DNA from: an uncultured Massilia sp.
GTDB lineage: Bacteria > Pseudomonadota > Gammaproteobacteria > Burkholderiales > Burkholderiaceae_D
Length of the DNA: 64,000 nt
Direction: 5' to 3'
Assembly (NCBI RefSeq): GCF_913773735.1
Contig: NZ_CAJYEB010000001.1
Span: forward strand, 1-64,000
Of this stretch, positions 42,223 to 54,690 are shown piece by piece (position 1 is the stretch's first letter; every line of letters begins with the position of its first letter). Under the pieces are notes generated by a model that searched no databases, was not told the origin of the DNA, and was given only the letters and a program-made list of their open reading frames with translations. The translations under genes and the position numbers were made by a program.

Positions 42223-42546
42223 ATGCAACTCTCGAATAGGAATGTATGAGTAACAGCTCCGATATTCGGTCGTCACGATGAAGCAGTGTGTTCTTGATAG
42301 ACGGAGCTGTCGCGTTACTACAAGCTCGCGTGTAACCCCGGCGGAAGGGCGTCGAAAGAAACACTCGCTTAACCCAGCGGAAGGGCATCGACGTTGCGGG
42401 AATAATTTTACATCAATTAATTCTATTGAAAACAAAAAATCTATAGAAGAATTTAAAATTTATAGAAACATTGAATCCCGTGTCAGGCACACATCTATAT
42501 TAAGATCTGCGCCACTACGCTGTGAACATGCTGAATCCGGATAGCG

Positions 42547-44334
42547 TCAGCCCGGCGTGCGTCCATCGGCGCCGGCGGCATCGCCGACGATGATCCCGGC
42601 ATCGGCGTCGTCCGGCGCGGCGGCGGGCGCCGCGTCGGCAGCCGCCATCACGATCCGCTGGCTCGGGAACGCCAGCGCGATCCCGGCGGCCTCCAGCCGC
42701 TCGTAGATTCCCAGCAGCAGCGCCTCGCGGATCACGACCTGGGTGTCGAAGTCGCGCACGTCGATGTACGCGAACACCTCGATGTTGAAGGAACGCTCGC
42801 CGATGCGTCCGAGCCGCGCGCGATGGCCCTGCGCCAGCTGCGGTTCCTGCGCCAGCACCTGCTGGACGATGGCGATGGCCTCCTTCAGCCGGGCGGACGG
42901 CGTGGCGTAATCCACCGCGATCACGGGATTGAACAGGAAGCGGTCGCGGTCGGCGAAATTCTCGATCTGGCGCGCCGACAGGTCGCCGTTGGGAATCGTG
43001 ACCACGGTGCGCTCGCCGGTACGGATGCGGGTCGAACGGATGCCGACGTCCTCCACCGTGCCGACCACGTCGCCGACCTTGATGAAGTCGCCCACCTGCA
43101 GCGGCCGGTCGGCGATCACGGTGACGCTGCCGACCAGGTTCTCCACGGTCTTTTGCGCGCCGAGCGCCAGCGCGATACCGCCGATGCCCAGCGCCGCGAT
43201 GCCGGTCGTGACGTCGATGCCGAAGGTGTCGAGGATGCCGATGCCGGAAAACACCAGCAGCAGCGCCTTGGCGGTGCGCCGCAGCAGCGTGATGACCGAC
43301 ACGATCTGGCGCCGCTGGCGCCGCTGCATGCGCGCGACGGCCAGGTCGGCGATGGCGTCGACCAGGCGCAGGCCGAACCAGACGAGCGCGACGACCGTGA
43401 CGATGCCGGTGTAGCGCAGCAGGGTCTGGCGCGCGACGATCGCCACCGGCAGCCGGTCCGCCCAGGCATAGAACACGCCGACGGCGATCAGGAGGCTGAC
43501 CGGCGGCAGCGCGGCTTCGAAGAAACGGTACAAACCGTTTTCAGCCGGGTTCGCGGCCAGCTTGCGCATGACGGCCACCAGCAGCGTCGACACGATCCAC
43601 AGGCCGCCGAAGACCACGATCCCGACGCCCAGCAGGATGCCCCAGTCCCTGAGGGGCGCCCCGGCGACGATGTACTGTTCCTGTTCCGGCTCCTGCATCG
43701 CCGGCGTGCGCCTGGCGGCCGCCGCGACCTGGGCCAGCGTGTCGCTCGAGACGCGCCATACCTGCAGGTCGCCGTCCTTGCCGCGCTCGAGCAGGATCGG
43801 CACCTTCTTGCCCTGCATGACGATGTCGCCGACGTCTTCCTGGTCGAGCGGAAGATCGTCGTCCAGCCGGCCGCCCGGCTCGTTCGACAGCGCCGCGAAC
43901 GGCTTGAACGAGCCGCCCTCGTCCAGCAGCGCATGGAAGGCACGCGCCTGGCCGATCGCGTTCAGGCGCTGGCGGCTGCTGGCCGCGGCGGGCAGGTCGA
44001 GGAACTGGACCACGCGGTCGTAGTCGAGCTCCCCCAGCGCCGCGATCAGGCCGGACACCATCGCGCGCGGCGTCTCGCGCTTGAGCGGATCGGACTGGAC
44101 GGGCGCGGCGGGCGGGGCGGCGCCCCCCAGCAGGGCGGGAGCGGCGACGCCCGCGGGCGCCGGCGCGGCCAGCAACAGCAGTAGCAACAGCGGCAGCAAC
44201 AGCGGCAGCAGGACCGGCAACGGGATCAGGAAGCGGTAGGAAAAACGCACGCGCACATCGACTCTTTCGGCTCTGGATACGAAAAGTCTAGCATCCGGGC
44301 GCGCCGGCGCCCGCACCGTTGACGCCGGCGGCAC
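42547..44334 (-). CDS. MscS-family mechanosensitive channel (start uncertain)
   Basis: GIDVTTGIAALGIGGIALALGAQKTVENLVGSVTVIADRPLQVGDFIKVGDVVGTVEDVGIRSTRIRTGERTVVTIPNGDLS. Confidence 0.93.
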   Translation of the reverse strand: MPPASTVRAPARPDARLFVSRAERVDVRVRFSYRFLIPLPVLLPLLLPLLLLLLLAAPAPAGVAAPALLGGAAPPAAPVQSDPLKRETPRAMVSGLIAALGELDYDRVVQFLDLPAAASSRQRLNAIGQARAFHALLDEGGSFKPFAALSNEPGGRLDDDLPLDQEDVGDIVMQGKKVPILLERGKDGDLQVWRVSSDTLAQVAAAARRTPAMQEPEQEQYIVAGAPLRDWGILLGVGIVVFGGLWIVSTLLVAVMRKLAANPAENGLYRFFEAALPPVSLLIAVGVFYAWADRLPVAIVARQTLLRYTGIVTVVALVWFGLRLVDAIADLAVARMQRRQRRQIVSVITLLRRTAKALLLVFSGIGILDTFGIDVTTGIAALGIGGIALALGAQKTVENLVGSVTVIADRPLQVGDFIKVGDVVGTVEDVGIRSTRIRTGERTVVTIPNGDLSARQIENFADRDRFLFNPVIAVDYATPSARLKEAIAIVQQVLAQEPQLAQGHRARLGRIGERSFNIEVFAYIDVRDFDTQVVIREALLLGIYERLEAAGIALAFPSQRIVMAAADAAPAAAPDDADAGIIVGDAAGADGRTPG

Positions 44335-44340
44335 CCGGCG

Positions 44341-45213
44341 TCAGGAGGCGCGGCGCACTGCGTGCCGGCCCAGCGCGGCGAGGTCCAGCTCGCCGCTGCC
44401 CTGCGCCACCGCGTCCTGCAGCGTGGCCTGCAGCGTCGTGCCGAAGGCCAGCGGCAGGCCCTGGTCGCGGCCCGCCTCCACCGCCAGGCGCACGTCCTTC
44501 AGGCCCAGCGCCAGCTTGAAGCCCGCCGGGCTGTAGCGCTCCTCGGCGATCATGCCGCCATAGCCCTTGTAGACCGGCGAGCCGGCGAACAGCGTGCTGG
44601 TGACCAGGTCGATGAAGTCGGGCGCGGCGATGCCATGCGCGCCCGCCAGCGCGGCGCCTTCCCCGGTCGCCTCGACCGCGCACGCGAGCATCAGGTTGCA
44701 CGCCAGCTTGACGGCATTGGCCTGTTCCGGCGCGCTGCCGAAGCGCCAGGTCTTCTGTCCGACCAGGTCGAGCAGCGGCTGCACGCGCGCCACCAGCTCG
44801 TCGCTGCCGCCGGCCAGGACGTTCAGCTTGCCGGCCGCGGCGACGTCGACGCGGCCCAGCACCGGCGCGGCCACGTAGCCGATGCCGCGTTCGACGTGCA
44901 GCGCCGCCATCTCGCGCGCGAACGCGACCGACACGGTGGCCATGTTGACGTGGATGCTGCCGGGCGCCATGGCGTCCAGCACGCCGCCGTCGAGCAATAC
45001 GGCGCGCGTGGCGGCGTCGTCGGCGAGCATGGTGAACACGACGTCGGCGATGCCGCACTCGGCGGGCGTGGCGGCCGCCCTGGCGCCCTGGGCGACGAGC
45101 GCCCGCACGGGTTCCTGGCCGCGGTTCCAGACGTGGACGGGCTGGCCCGAACGCAGCAGGTGGGCGGCCATGTGCCGGCCCATGGCGCCCAGGCCGAGGA
45201 ATGCGATGGTCAT
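44341..45213 (-). CDS. NAD(P)-dependent beta-hydroxyacid dehydrogenase (3-hydroxyisobutyrate dehydrogenase-like)
   Basis: MTIAFLGLGAMGRHMAAHLLRSGQPVHVWNR...NAVKLACNLMLACAVEATGEG. Confidence 0.92.
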   Translation of the reverse strand: MTIAFLGLGAMGRHMAAHLLRSGQPVHVWNRGQEPVRALVAQGARAAATPAECGIADVVFTMLADDAATRAVLLDGGVLDAMAPGSIHVNMATVSVAFAREMAALHVERGIGYVAAPVLGRVDVAAAGKLNVLAGGSDELVARVQPLLDLVGQKTWRFGSAPEQANAVKLACNLMLACAVEATGEGAALAGAHGIAAPDFIDLVTSTLFAGSPVYKGYGGMIAEERYSPAGFKLALGLKDVRLAVEAGRDQGLPLAFGTTLQATLQDAVAQGSGELDLAALGRHAVRRAS

Positions 45214-45524
45214 GGTGGTTCCTTTCGGGGTTGCGCAAGAAACGTCCATTAGACCAGCGATTCCGGATGCTTGCTTGCTGACGGCGAGCCGAGAAAATCC
45301 CCGCGCGCGATGCCGGGTGCCGGGGTGGACGCATCGCCCATACGCTGCGCCCATGACCGGTCGGCCACGGCAAGCCGCCCACGCGCACGCGTATTCCGGC
45401 GGGCGGACGCCGGCGCCGCGGCACGTGCCGCGCACGCCCCTGCTCCGGCGGGCCGGCTTGCTGTATGCTTGCGGGCCGGGCGGCGCCTTCCAGCCGCCCG
45501 GCTTTTCGTCCGGAGTCCCTGGCC

Positions 45525-45971
45525 ATGCTGCTGGTCGCCCTTGCCTGCCTGATCCTGCTGGTCCTCACGACCGTCATCCACTACGAAGTGCTGCGCCTGG
45601 TCTCGGCCGGCCTGCCGCGCCTGCGCGTCGACCGGCGCGCGCGCCTCGTCTTCGTCATCTTCGGCGCCTTCGCGGCGCACGCGCTCGAGATCCTGCTGTA
45701 CGGCGCCGCCTACTACATCCTGGCCAACCGCTTCGACGTCGGCGCCATGAACACCTGGTCCAAGCTGCCCTTTTCCGGCTGCGTCTACTTCTCGGCCGAG
45801 ACCTACACCTCGCTCGGCTACGGCGACGTGGTGCCGCACGGCGACCTGCGCCTGCTGGCCGGCATGGAAGCGCTCAACGGCCTGCTGCTGATCGGGTGGA
45901 CGACCTCGTACACCTTCCTGGCCATGCAGCGCCTGTGGGACGACGGGCGCGAGCCGCCGGCCCGGCCCTGA
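45525..45971 (+). CDS. Two-TM ion channel (K+ channel-like)
   Basis: Pore SAETYTSLGYGDVVPHGDLRLLAGMEALNGLLLIGWTTSYTFLAMQRLW. Confidence 0.82.
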   Translation: MLLVALACLILLVLTTVIHYEVLRLVSAGLPRLRVDRRARLVFVIFGAFAAHALEILLYGAAYYILANRFDVGAMNTWSKLPFSGCVYFSAETYTSLGYGDVVPHGDLRLLAGMEALNGLLLIGWTTSYTFLAMQRLWDDGREPPARP

Positions 45972-45975
45972 ATCG

Positions 45976-46818
45976 TCACCGTTCCAGGATCGCGTCGAAC
46001 GCCGCCGCCACCCGGTCCATGCCGGCCTGGGTGGGGTGGTAGGCGACCGGCTCCGGCCAGCCCGGCACCTGCGCCGGCTGGCGGCCCGTCACGTAGGCAT
46101 CCGCCGAACAGGCATCGTGCCCGGCCGCGAGCGCGGCGGCGCGCACCAGGTCGATACCGTTGCGCCGCGCGGTGTCCTCGAACACCCGCGCCAGGCGCGC
46201 CGACGTGTCGCGCATGCGGCGCGCGTCGGCGTCCGTCATGGCCAGCGCCGCGCAGGTGGCGCCGCCGGCCGGCTCCGCCGGCAGGTAGCCGACCAGCACG
46301 ATGCGCGCCGCAGGCGCGCGCCGGCGCACCTCGGCCACGACGCGGTCGAGCTTCTCCGGCAGGGCCGCCAGGCGCCGCTCGACGTCGGCCTCGCCGGTGA
46401 TCTTGCAGGCGGCCTTCCCCGCCGCGCGGCACGACAGGCCGAACAGGTTGCCGACGTATTCGATGTCGTTGCCGCCGATGAGGACCGACACCAGCCGCGT
46501 GTCGCGCGTCACCGCCTCGACCTGCGCGGGAAAGCCGTGCTGGCCCTGCTCCAGGATGTTGTCGGTGGTGGCGCCGGAACAGGCGACGTCCACCAGGTCG
46601 AAGCCGTGGCGTTGCGCGACCGTGCGCGCATAATTGCTCATCGAGCGGCCGCAGCCGCCACTGGCCTTGTCGGGGACGCCGACGCCGGGGCCGGCGGCGT
46701 AGGAACTGCCCATCGATACGTAGCGCCCACCCTGGGCCTGGGCACCGTGCGCCACGCACGCCAGCGCCAGCGCCAGCAAGGCGGCGGCGATCCCATTCAT
46801 GCTGCGGTTTCTCGTCAT
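45976..46818 (-). CDS. SGNH/GDSL-type hydrolase, exported
   Basis: Signal peptide; YVSMGSSYAAGPGVG...DLVDVACSGATTDNIL...VLIGGNDIEYVGN...YHPTQAGMDRV. Confidence 0.88.
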   Translation of the reverse strand: MTRNRSMNGIAAALLALALACVAHGAQAQGGRYVSMGSSYAAGPGVGVPDKASGGCGRSMSNYARTVAQRHGFDLVDVACSGATTDNILEQGQHGFPAQVEAVTRDTRLVSVLIGGNDIEYVGNLFGLSCRAAGKAACKITGEADVERRLAALPEKLDRVVAEVRRRAPAARIVLVGYLPAEPAGGATCAALAMTDADARRMRDTSARLARVFEDTARRNGIDLVRAAALAAGHDACSADAYVTGRQPAQVPGWPEPVAYHPTQAGMDRVAAAFDAILER

Positions 46819-46923
46819 TGGTCGACTCGTTCGTTGTTCGGCGCCCCATCATAGCGCAAGGCCGGTCGCGCATCGCGGCGATGGCACCCCTCATCTTTGC
46901 GCGATCGTTGCCGATAAGGCAGC

Positions 46924-48444
46924 ATGACTTCCCTTTCCTCCCTGTCGAACTGGTCGATCCCGCTGCGCCAGGCCGCGCCGCCGCCCGCCGTGTATCGCGC
47001 GGCCGCCGCCGCTGGCGGTGTCGCCGGCAATGTCGCCGGCAATGCCGCGCCGTCGGCCATCGTCAGCCTGAGCGCCGCCGGCCTGGCGGCCGCCCGCCAG
47101 GCCGGCGACGATGCCGTGGCGCCCGCGCCCCTGCCGATGACCACGGCGCAGCGCTTCCATGGCCTGGGCGCGGCCATGCTCGACAAGTTCGCGACCGGCG
47201 CGGCCATCGCGGTCGACCAGCAGGCCCTGCCAGGCGCGGTCGACGACAAGTTCACGCTGAGCGTCGTCACCGCGGCCGGCACGAAGGTCGACCTGGTGCT
47301 GGCCGACGTGGACGACGAGATGATCGTCCAGGCCAGCGCCGACGGCGCGCTCGGCGACGAGGAGCGCGCCGCCCTGGCCGGCCTGGCCAGGGGCTTCCAG
47401 GCCGCGATCGACGGCATGGCGTCGGGCGGATCGCAGGTGCGCCTGGACGGCCTGGCGGGCATCGACACGCGCCTGCTGCAATCGGTCGACTTCCACGCCG
47501 ACGTGACGCTGCCGCTGGTCGCGGGCGGCGGCACGCAGTCGCTCGACTTCCATGCCGACGGCGAAAAGCGCAAGCTGGGCATCGCGGGGCCGTCCGGCAC
47601 CGTCGACTTGTCCATCGACGCCGGCCAGCTGGAAAGCCTGGGAACCAAACGCCAGCAGCAAAAGGCGATCGACGGCTACCTGAAGCAGTTCGACGACGCC
47701 GCGGCGCGCGGCCATGCCGACGCCGGCCTGATGACGATGTTCCGCGACGCCTTCTCGAGCCTGAGCCACACGGCCACAGGCGACCGCCTGGACACGGCCG
47801 TGGCGCCGCCGGGCCGGCCCTGGTCGCTGTCGAAGGAAGACCATGCCGTGCTGACCGGGCTGGCCGATTTCAGCGCCACCGTGCGCCAGCCGCCGCGGTC
47901 GAGCAACCCCTTGCGCCCCGGCGAGGTGGACGGCTTTCGCTACGAGGTGGCGCAGCAGACGCGCAGCGACGGCGCGCGGCGCACCGACCGCACCGTCGCC
48001 CAGGTGCAGACAGCGCGCCTCGTCGCGCAATACCATGAACCGCTCGGGAAGGACGGGGCGCTCAGGCTCACGCCCGAGCCGGACGAGCAGAACTACGAAT
48101 ACCACGAGATCGACGACAGCGCGCGCAGCAGCGTGGAACTGGGCTACCGCGACGGCCGGCTGCGCACGGCCACGCTGGAACAGTCGGTGTCGCAGTCGGA
48201 GCGCACGCGCAAGTACGTGATGGGGCGGATGCTCTCCGATCACACCGTCCCGGCGGCGCACCGGCTGGAGCGCGACCTGGTGCGCGCGCTGGCGCCGTAC
48301 CAGGCCAGCGACGGGCGCAGCATGGAGGAAGACAGCCGGGAAGACCGCGAAACGCGGCGCCAGGTGTCGCTCGATGCGCTCGGGGAGAATATGTTCCTGC
48401 TGGGGACGCGGCTGGCGCTGGCGGAGCGGGACAGGCAGTTGTAA
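46924..48444 (+). CDS. Hypothetical protein, 506 aa, family not recognised
   Basis: Long ORF with consistent codon usage; no motif recognised. Confidence 0.7.
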   Translation: MTSLSSLSNWSIPLRQAAPPPAVYRAAAAAGGVAGNVAGNAAPSAIVSLSAAGLAAARQAGDDAVAPAPLPMTTAQRFHGLGAAMLDKFATGAAIAVDQQALPGAVDDKFTLSVVTAAGTKVDLVLADVDDEMIVQASADGALGDEERAALAGLARGFQAAIDGMASGGSQVRLDGLAGIDTRLLQSVDFHADVTLPLVAGGGTQSLDFHADGEKRKLGIAGPSGTVDLSIDAGQLESLGTKRQQQKAIDGYLKQFDDAAARGHADAGLMTMFRDAFSSLSHTATGDRLDTAVAPPGRPWSLSKEDHAVLTGLADFSATVRQPPRSSNPLRPGEVDGFRYEVAQQTRSDGARRTDRTVAQVQTARLVAQYHEPLGKDGALRLTPEPDEQNYEYHEIDDSARSSVELGYRDGRLRTATLEQSVSQSERTRKYVMGRMLSDHTVPAAHRLERDLVRALAPYQASDGRSMEEDSREDRETRRQVSLDALGENMFLLGTRLALAERDRQL

Positions 48445-48491
48445 CGCGACGGCATGCCGGGCACCCCGTGCCCGCCGCAGCGCACGCCGGC

Positions 48492-48520
48492 AAAAAAAAC
48501 CGGGACACAAGGTCCCGGTT
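48492..48520 (-). terminator. Intrinsic terminator of pdh operon
   Basis: AAAAAAAACCGGGAC-acaag-GTCCCGGTT on + strand; T8 on minus after the hairpin. Confidence 0.88.
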
Positions 48521-48542
48521 CGTCATCCAGCGCGGCAGCCGA

Positions 48543-50387
48543 TCAACGCTTGCGCGGCGGCGGCAGGTCGGTGCAGACGCCTTCGTAGGCTTCCGCGGCC
48601 ATGCCGATCGACTCGCCCAGGGTCGGGTGCGGGTGGATGGTCTTGCCGATGTCCACGCCGTCCGCGCCCATCTCGATCGCCAGCGCGATCTCGCCGATCA
48701 TGTCGCCGGCGCTGGTGCCGACGATGGTGCCGCCGACGATGCGGTGGGTCTCGGCGTCGAACAGCAGCTTGGTGAAGCCTTCCGAGCGGCCGTTGGCCAC
48801 GGCGCGGCCCGAGGCGGCCCACGGGAAGTGGCCCTTCTCGACCTTGATGCCCTTGGCCTTGGCTTCGTCCTCGGTCAGGCCGACCCATGCCACTTCCGGA
48901 TCGGTGTAGGCCACCGACGGGATCACCTTGGCATCGAAGAAGGCCTTCTCGCCGTGCGCGGCTTCGGCGGCGACGTGGGCTTCATGCACGGCCTTGTGCG
49001 CCAGCATCGGCTGGCCCACCAGGTCGCCGATGGCGAAGATGTGCGGCACGTTGGTGCGCATCTGGCCGTCGACCGGGATGAAGCCGCGGTCGGTGACCGC
49101 CACGCCGGCCGCTTCCGCGCCGATCTTCTTGCCGTTCGGGCTGCGGCCCACGGCCACCAGCACCAGGTCGTAGACCTGGGCTTGCGGCGCCGGCTGGCCC
49201 GCTTCCGCGGCCTCGAACGTGACCTTGATCCCTTCCGGCAGCGCTTCCACGCCGACGGTCTTGGTCTTCAACATGATGTTGTCGAAGCGCTGGGCGTTGT
49301 ACTTCTGCCAGACCTTGACGGCCTCGCGGTCGGCGCCCTGCATCAGGCCGTCCATCATCTCGACCACGTCGATGCGCGCGCCGAGCGTGGAGTACACGGT
49401 CGCCATTTCCAGGCCGATGATGCCGCCGCCGATGACCAGCATGCGCTTCGGCACCTGGCGCAGTTCCAGCGCGCCGGTCGAATCGACGATGCGCGGGTCT
49501 TCCGGCACGAACGGCAGCTTCACCACCGACGAGCCGGCGGCGATGATCGCCTTCTGGAACGCGACGACCTTCTTGCTGCCGTCCGGACCGGTCACCTCGA
49601 TGTGGTTCGGGCTCAGGAACTTGCCCACACCCTGCACCACGTTGACCTTGCGCGACTTGGCCATGCCGGCCAGGCCGCCGGTCATCGTCTTGATGACCTT
49701 GTCCTTGTAGGCGCGCAGCTTGTCGATGTCGACGTCCGGCTTGGCGAACGACACGCCGATGTCGGCCATGTGCGCCGTCTCGTCCATGATGTGCGCCACG
49801 TGCAGCAGCGCCTTGGACGGGATGCAGCCCACGTTCAGGCAGACGCCGCCCAGCGTGGCGTACTTCTCGACCAGCACGGTGTTCATGCCGAGGTCCGCCG
49901 AGCGGAACGCGGCCGAGTAGCCGCCGGGACCGGCGCCCAGCACCATCATCTCGCATTCGACGTCGACCTGGCCGGCGTAGCTCGAGGCGTTCGGGGCCGG
50001 CACGGCGTTCGGCGCGGCCGCGTCGGCCTTGTGCGCCGGCGCGTACGAGTCGGTCGGGGCGGCGGCGGCGGTCGGGGCGACGGCCTGCGCGCCGATCTGG
50101 GCGGCCGGCTTGTCCGACGCGGCGGGAGCCGGTGCCGAGGCGCCCGCGCCGGCCTCGTCGAGGGTCAGCAGCAGCGAGCCTTCGCTCACCTTGTCGCCGA
50201 CCTTGACCTTCAGTTCCTGCACGACGCCGGCATGGGTCGACGGGATCTCCATCGAGGCCTTGTCGGATTCGACGGTGACCAGCGACTGGTCGACCTTGAT
50301 CGTGTCGCCGGGCTTGACCATCAGCTCGATGATCTCGACTTCCTTGAAATCGCCGATATTCGGGACTTTGACTTCCACGGTGCTCAT
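48543..50387 (-). CDS. lpdA: Dihydrolipoyl dehydrogenase (PDH E3) with N-terminal lipoyl domain
   Basis: Lipoyl VTVESDKASMEIPS; GGVCLNVGCIPSKALLHVA; C-terminal HPHPTLGESIGMAAE. Confidence 0.96.
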   Translation of the reverse strand: MSTVEVKVPNIGDFKEVEIIELMVKPGDTIKVDQSLVTVESDKASMEIPSTHAGVVQELKVKVGDKVSEGSLLLTLDEAGAGASAPAPAASDKPAAQIGAQAVAPTAAAAPTDSYAPAHKADAAAPNAVPAPNASSYAGQVDVECEMMVLGAGPGGYSAAFRSADLGMNTVLVEKYATLGGVCLNVGCIPSKALLHVAHIMDETAHMADIGVSFAKPDVDIDKLRAYKDKVIKTMTGGLAGMAKSRKVNVVQGVGKFLSPNHIEVTGPDGSKKVVAFQKAIIAAGSSVVKLPFVPEDPRIVDSTGALELRQVPKRMLVIGGGIIGLEMATVYSTLGARIDVVEMMDGLMQGADREAVKVWQKYNAQRFDNIMLKTKTVGVEALPEGIKVTFEAAEAGQPAPQAQVYDLVLVAVGRSPNGKKIGAEAAGVAVTDRGFIPVDGQMRTNVPHIFAIGDLVGQPMLAHKAVHEAHVAAEAAHGEKAFFDAKVIPSVAYTDPEVAWVGLTEDEAKAKGIKVEKGHFPWAASGRAVANGRSEGFTKLLFDAETHRIVGGTIVGTSAGDMIGEIALAIEMGADGVDIGKTIHPHPTLGESIGMAAEAYEGVCTDLPPPRKR

Positions 50388-50399
50388 CTGGTCGGCTCC

Positions 50400-51740
50400 T
50401 TACAGCAGCGTCTTGCGCAGGTCGGCCAGGACGTCGGCCAGGTAGGCGGCGAAGCGGGCGGCGCCGGCGCCGTCGATCACGCGGTGATCGTACGACAGGG
50501 CCAGCGGCTGCATCAGGCGCGGCTGGAAGGTCGAACCGTCCCACACCGGCTTCATCGCCGACTTGGACAGGCCCAGGATCGCGACTTCCGGCGCGTTGAT
50601 GATCGGCGTGAAGTTGGTGCCGCCGATGCCGCCCAGCGACGAGATCGTGAAGGTCGCGCCCTGCATGTTGGCCGGCGACAGCTTGCCTTCGCGCGCCTGC
50701 GCGGACAGCTCGCCCATCTCGGTGGCGATCTGCGACACCGACTTCTTGTCGGCGTCCTTGATGACCGGGACCACCAGGCCGTTCGGGGTGTCGGCCGCGA
50801 AGCCGATGTTGTAGTACTGCTTCAGGATCAGCGTGCCGTTCGGCTCGTCCAGCGACGCGTTAAACGCCGGGAATTTCTTCAGCGCGGCGACCGAGGCCTT
50901 GATGACGAAGGCCAGCATGGTCAGCTTGGTCGGCGACTTGGCCTTGGCGTAGGCGGCGTTCGAATCGACGCGGAACTGTTCCAGGTCGGTGACGTCGGCT
51001 TCCTCGAAGTGCGTCACGTGCGGGATCATGACCCAGTTGCGGTGCAGGTTCGGGCCGCTGATCTTCTTGATGCGCGACAGCGGCTGCGTCTCGGTCGGAC
51101 CGAACTTGCTGAAGTCGAGCGACGGCCACGGCAGCAGGTTCATGCCTGCGCCGCCGCCGGCGCCTGCCGGCGCCGCGGTCGGACCGGCCGCCAGCGCGCT
51201 CTTGACGAAGCCCTGCACGTCCTGCTGGGTGATGCGGCCCTTCTGGCCCGAACCCTTGACCTTGTTCAGGTCGACGCCCAGCTCGCGCGCGAACTTGCGC
51301 ACGGACGGCGAGGCGTGGGCGGTGGCGAAGCTCGCGGCCGGCGCGGACGCGGCGGCGGCCGGTGCCGGTGCTGCCGCGGGTGCCGGAGCCGGTGCCGCAG
51401 CCGGGGCGGGAGCGGCGGCCGGAGCCGGGGCTGCCGCGGGTGCCGGCGCTGCGGCAGCCGGTGCCGGTGCGGACTCGGCGGCTGCAGGCGCGGCGGCGCC
51501 GGCGGCTTCCTCGACGGTCAGCACGAGCGAACCTTCGGCGACCTTGTCGCCGACCTTGACCTTGATTTCCTTGACGACGCCGGCGTGGCTGGAGGGGATC
51601 TCCATGCTGGCCTTGTCCGATTCCACCGTGATCAAGGACTGGTCGACCTTGATGGTGTCGCCCGGCTTGACCATCAGCTCGATGACTTCCACTTCCTTGA
51701 AGTCGCCGATATCGGGGACTTTGACTTCCACAATGCTCAT
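50400..51740 (-). CDS. aceF: Pyruvate dehydrogenase E2, dihydrolipoyl acetyltransferase
   Basis: Lipoyl domain, Ala/Pro linker, PSBD ASPSVRKFARELGVDLNKVKGSGQKGRITQQDV, catalytic LALSYDHRVIDGAGAARF. Confidence 0.97.
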   Translation of the reverse strand: MSIVEVKVPDIGDFKEVEVIELMVKPGDTIKVDQSLITVESDKASMEIPSSHAGVVKEIKVKVGDKVAEGSLVLTVEEAAGAAAPAAAESAPAPAAAAPAPAAAPAPAAAPAPAAAPAPAPAAAPAPAAAASAPAASFATAHASPSVRKFARELGVDLNKVKGSGQKGRITQQDVQGFVKSALAAGPTAAPAGAGGGAGMNLLPWPSLDFSKFGPTETQPLSRIKKISGPNLHRNWVMIPHVTHFEEADVTDLEQFRVDSNAAYAKAKSPTKLTMLAFVIKASVAALKKFPAFNASLDEPNGTLILKQYYNIGFAADTPNGLVVPVIKDADKKSVSQIATEMGELSAQAREGKLSPANMQGATFTISSLGGIGGTNFTPIINAPEVAILGLSKSAMKPVWDGSTFQPRLMQPLALSYDHRVIDGAGAARFAAYLADVLADLRKTLL

Positions 51741-51762
51741 AGTGTGTTGGCTCCGTATTCTT

Positions 51763-51834
51763 GTAGGGTGGGCACCCCGTGCCCACCGTTGCCGCCGATG
51801 ACGCATGCATGGTGGGCACGGCGTGCCCACCCTA
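51763..51834. repeat. Inverted pair of GTAGGGTGGGCAC REP-like units
   Basis: gtagggtgggcaccccgtgcccacc ... ggtgggcacggcgtgcccaccctac in the aceE-aceF intergenic region. Confidence 0.92.
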
Positions 51835-51857
51835 CGTCGACGCGGTGGTCTATCGCA

Positions 51858-54554
<2,697 letters not shown>

Positions 54555-54690
54555 TGCTACGTCTCCTTGAGTTTGGTGCCCCACCCGATTCCAGAAATCG
54601 TCCGGACGTATGGTGGCGAAAAGACTATCCCTAAATAAAGCCTGTCGATTCTACCAGTGGAGCGGCCGTTTTTCAAAATACGATATTCGA

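Noticed and set aside
42331-42400. Direct repeats considered as integron attC
   Set aside because: An RYYYAAC-like box (gcttaac) is present but no matching GTTRRRY partner with attC spacing.
51300-51500. GC-rich repetitive tract in aceF
   Set aside because: It is the normal Ala/Pro-rich interdomain linker of E2, not a separate element.
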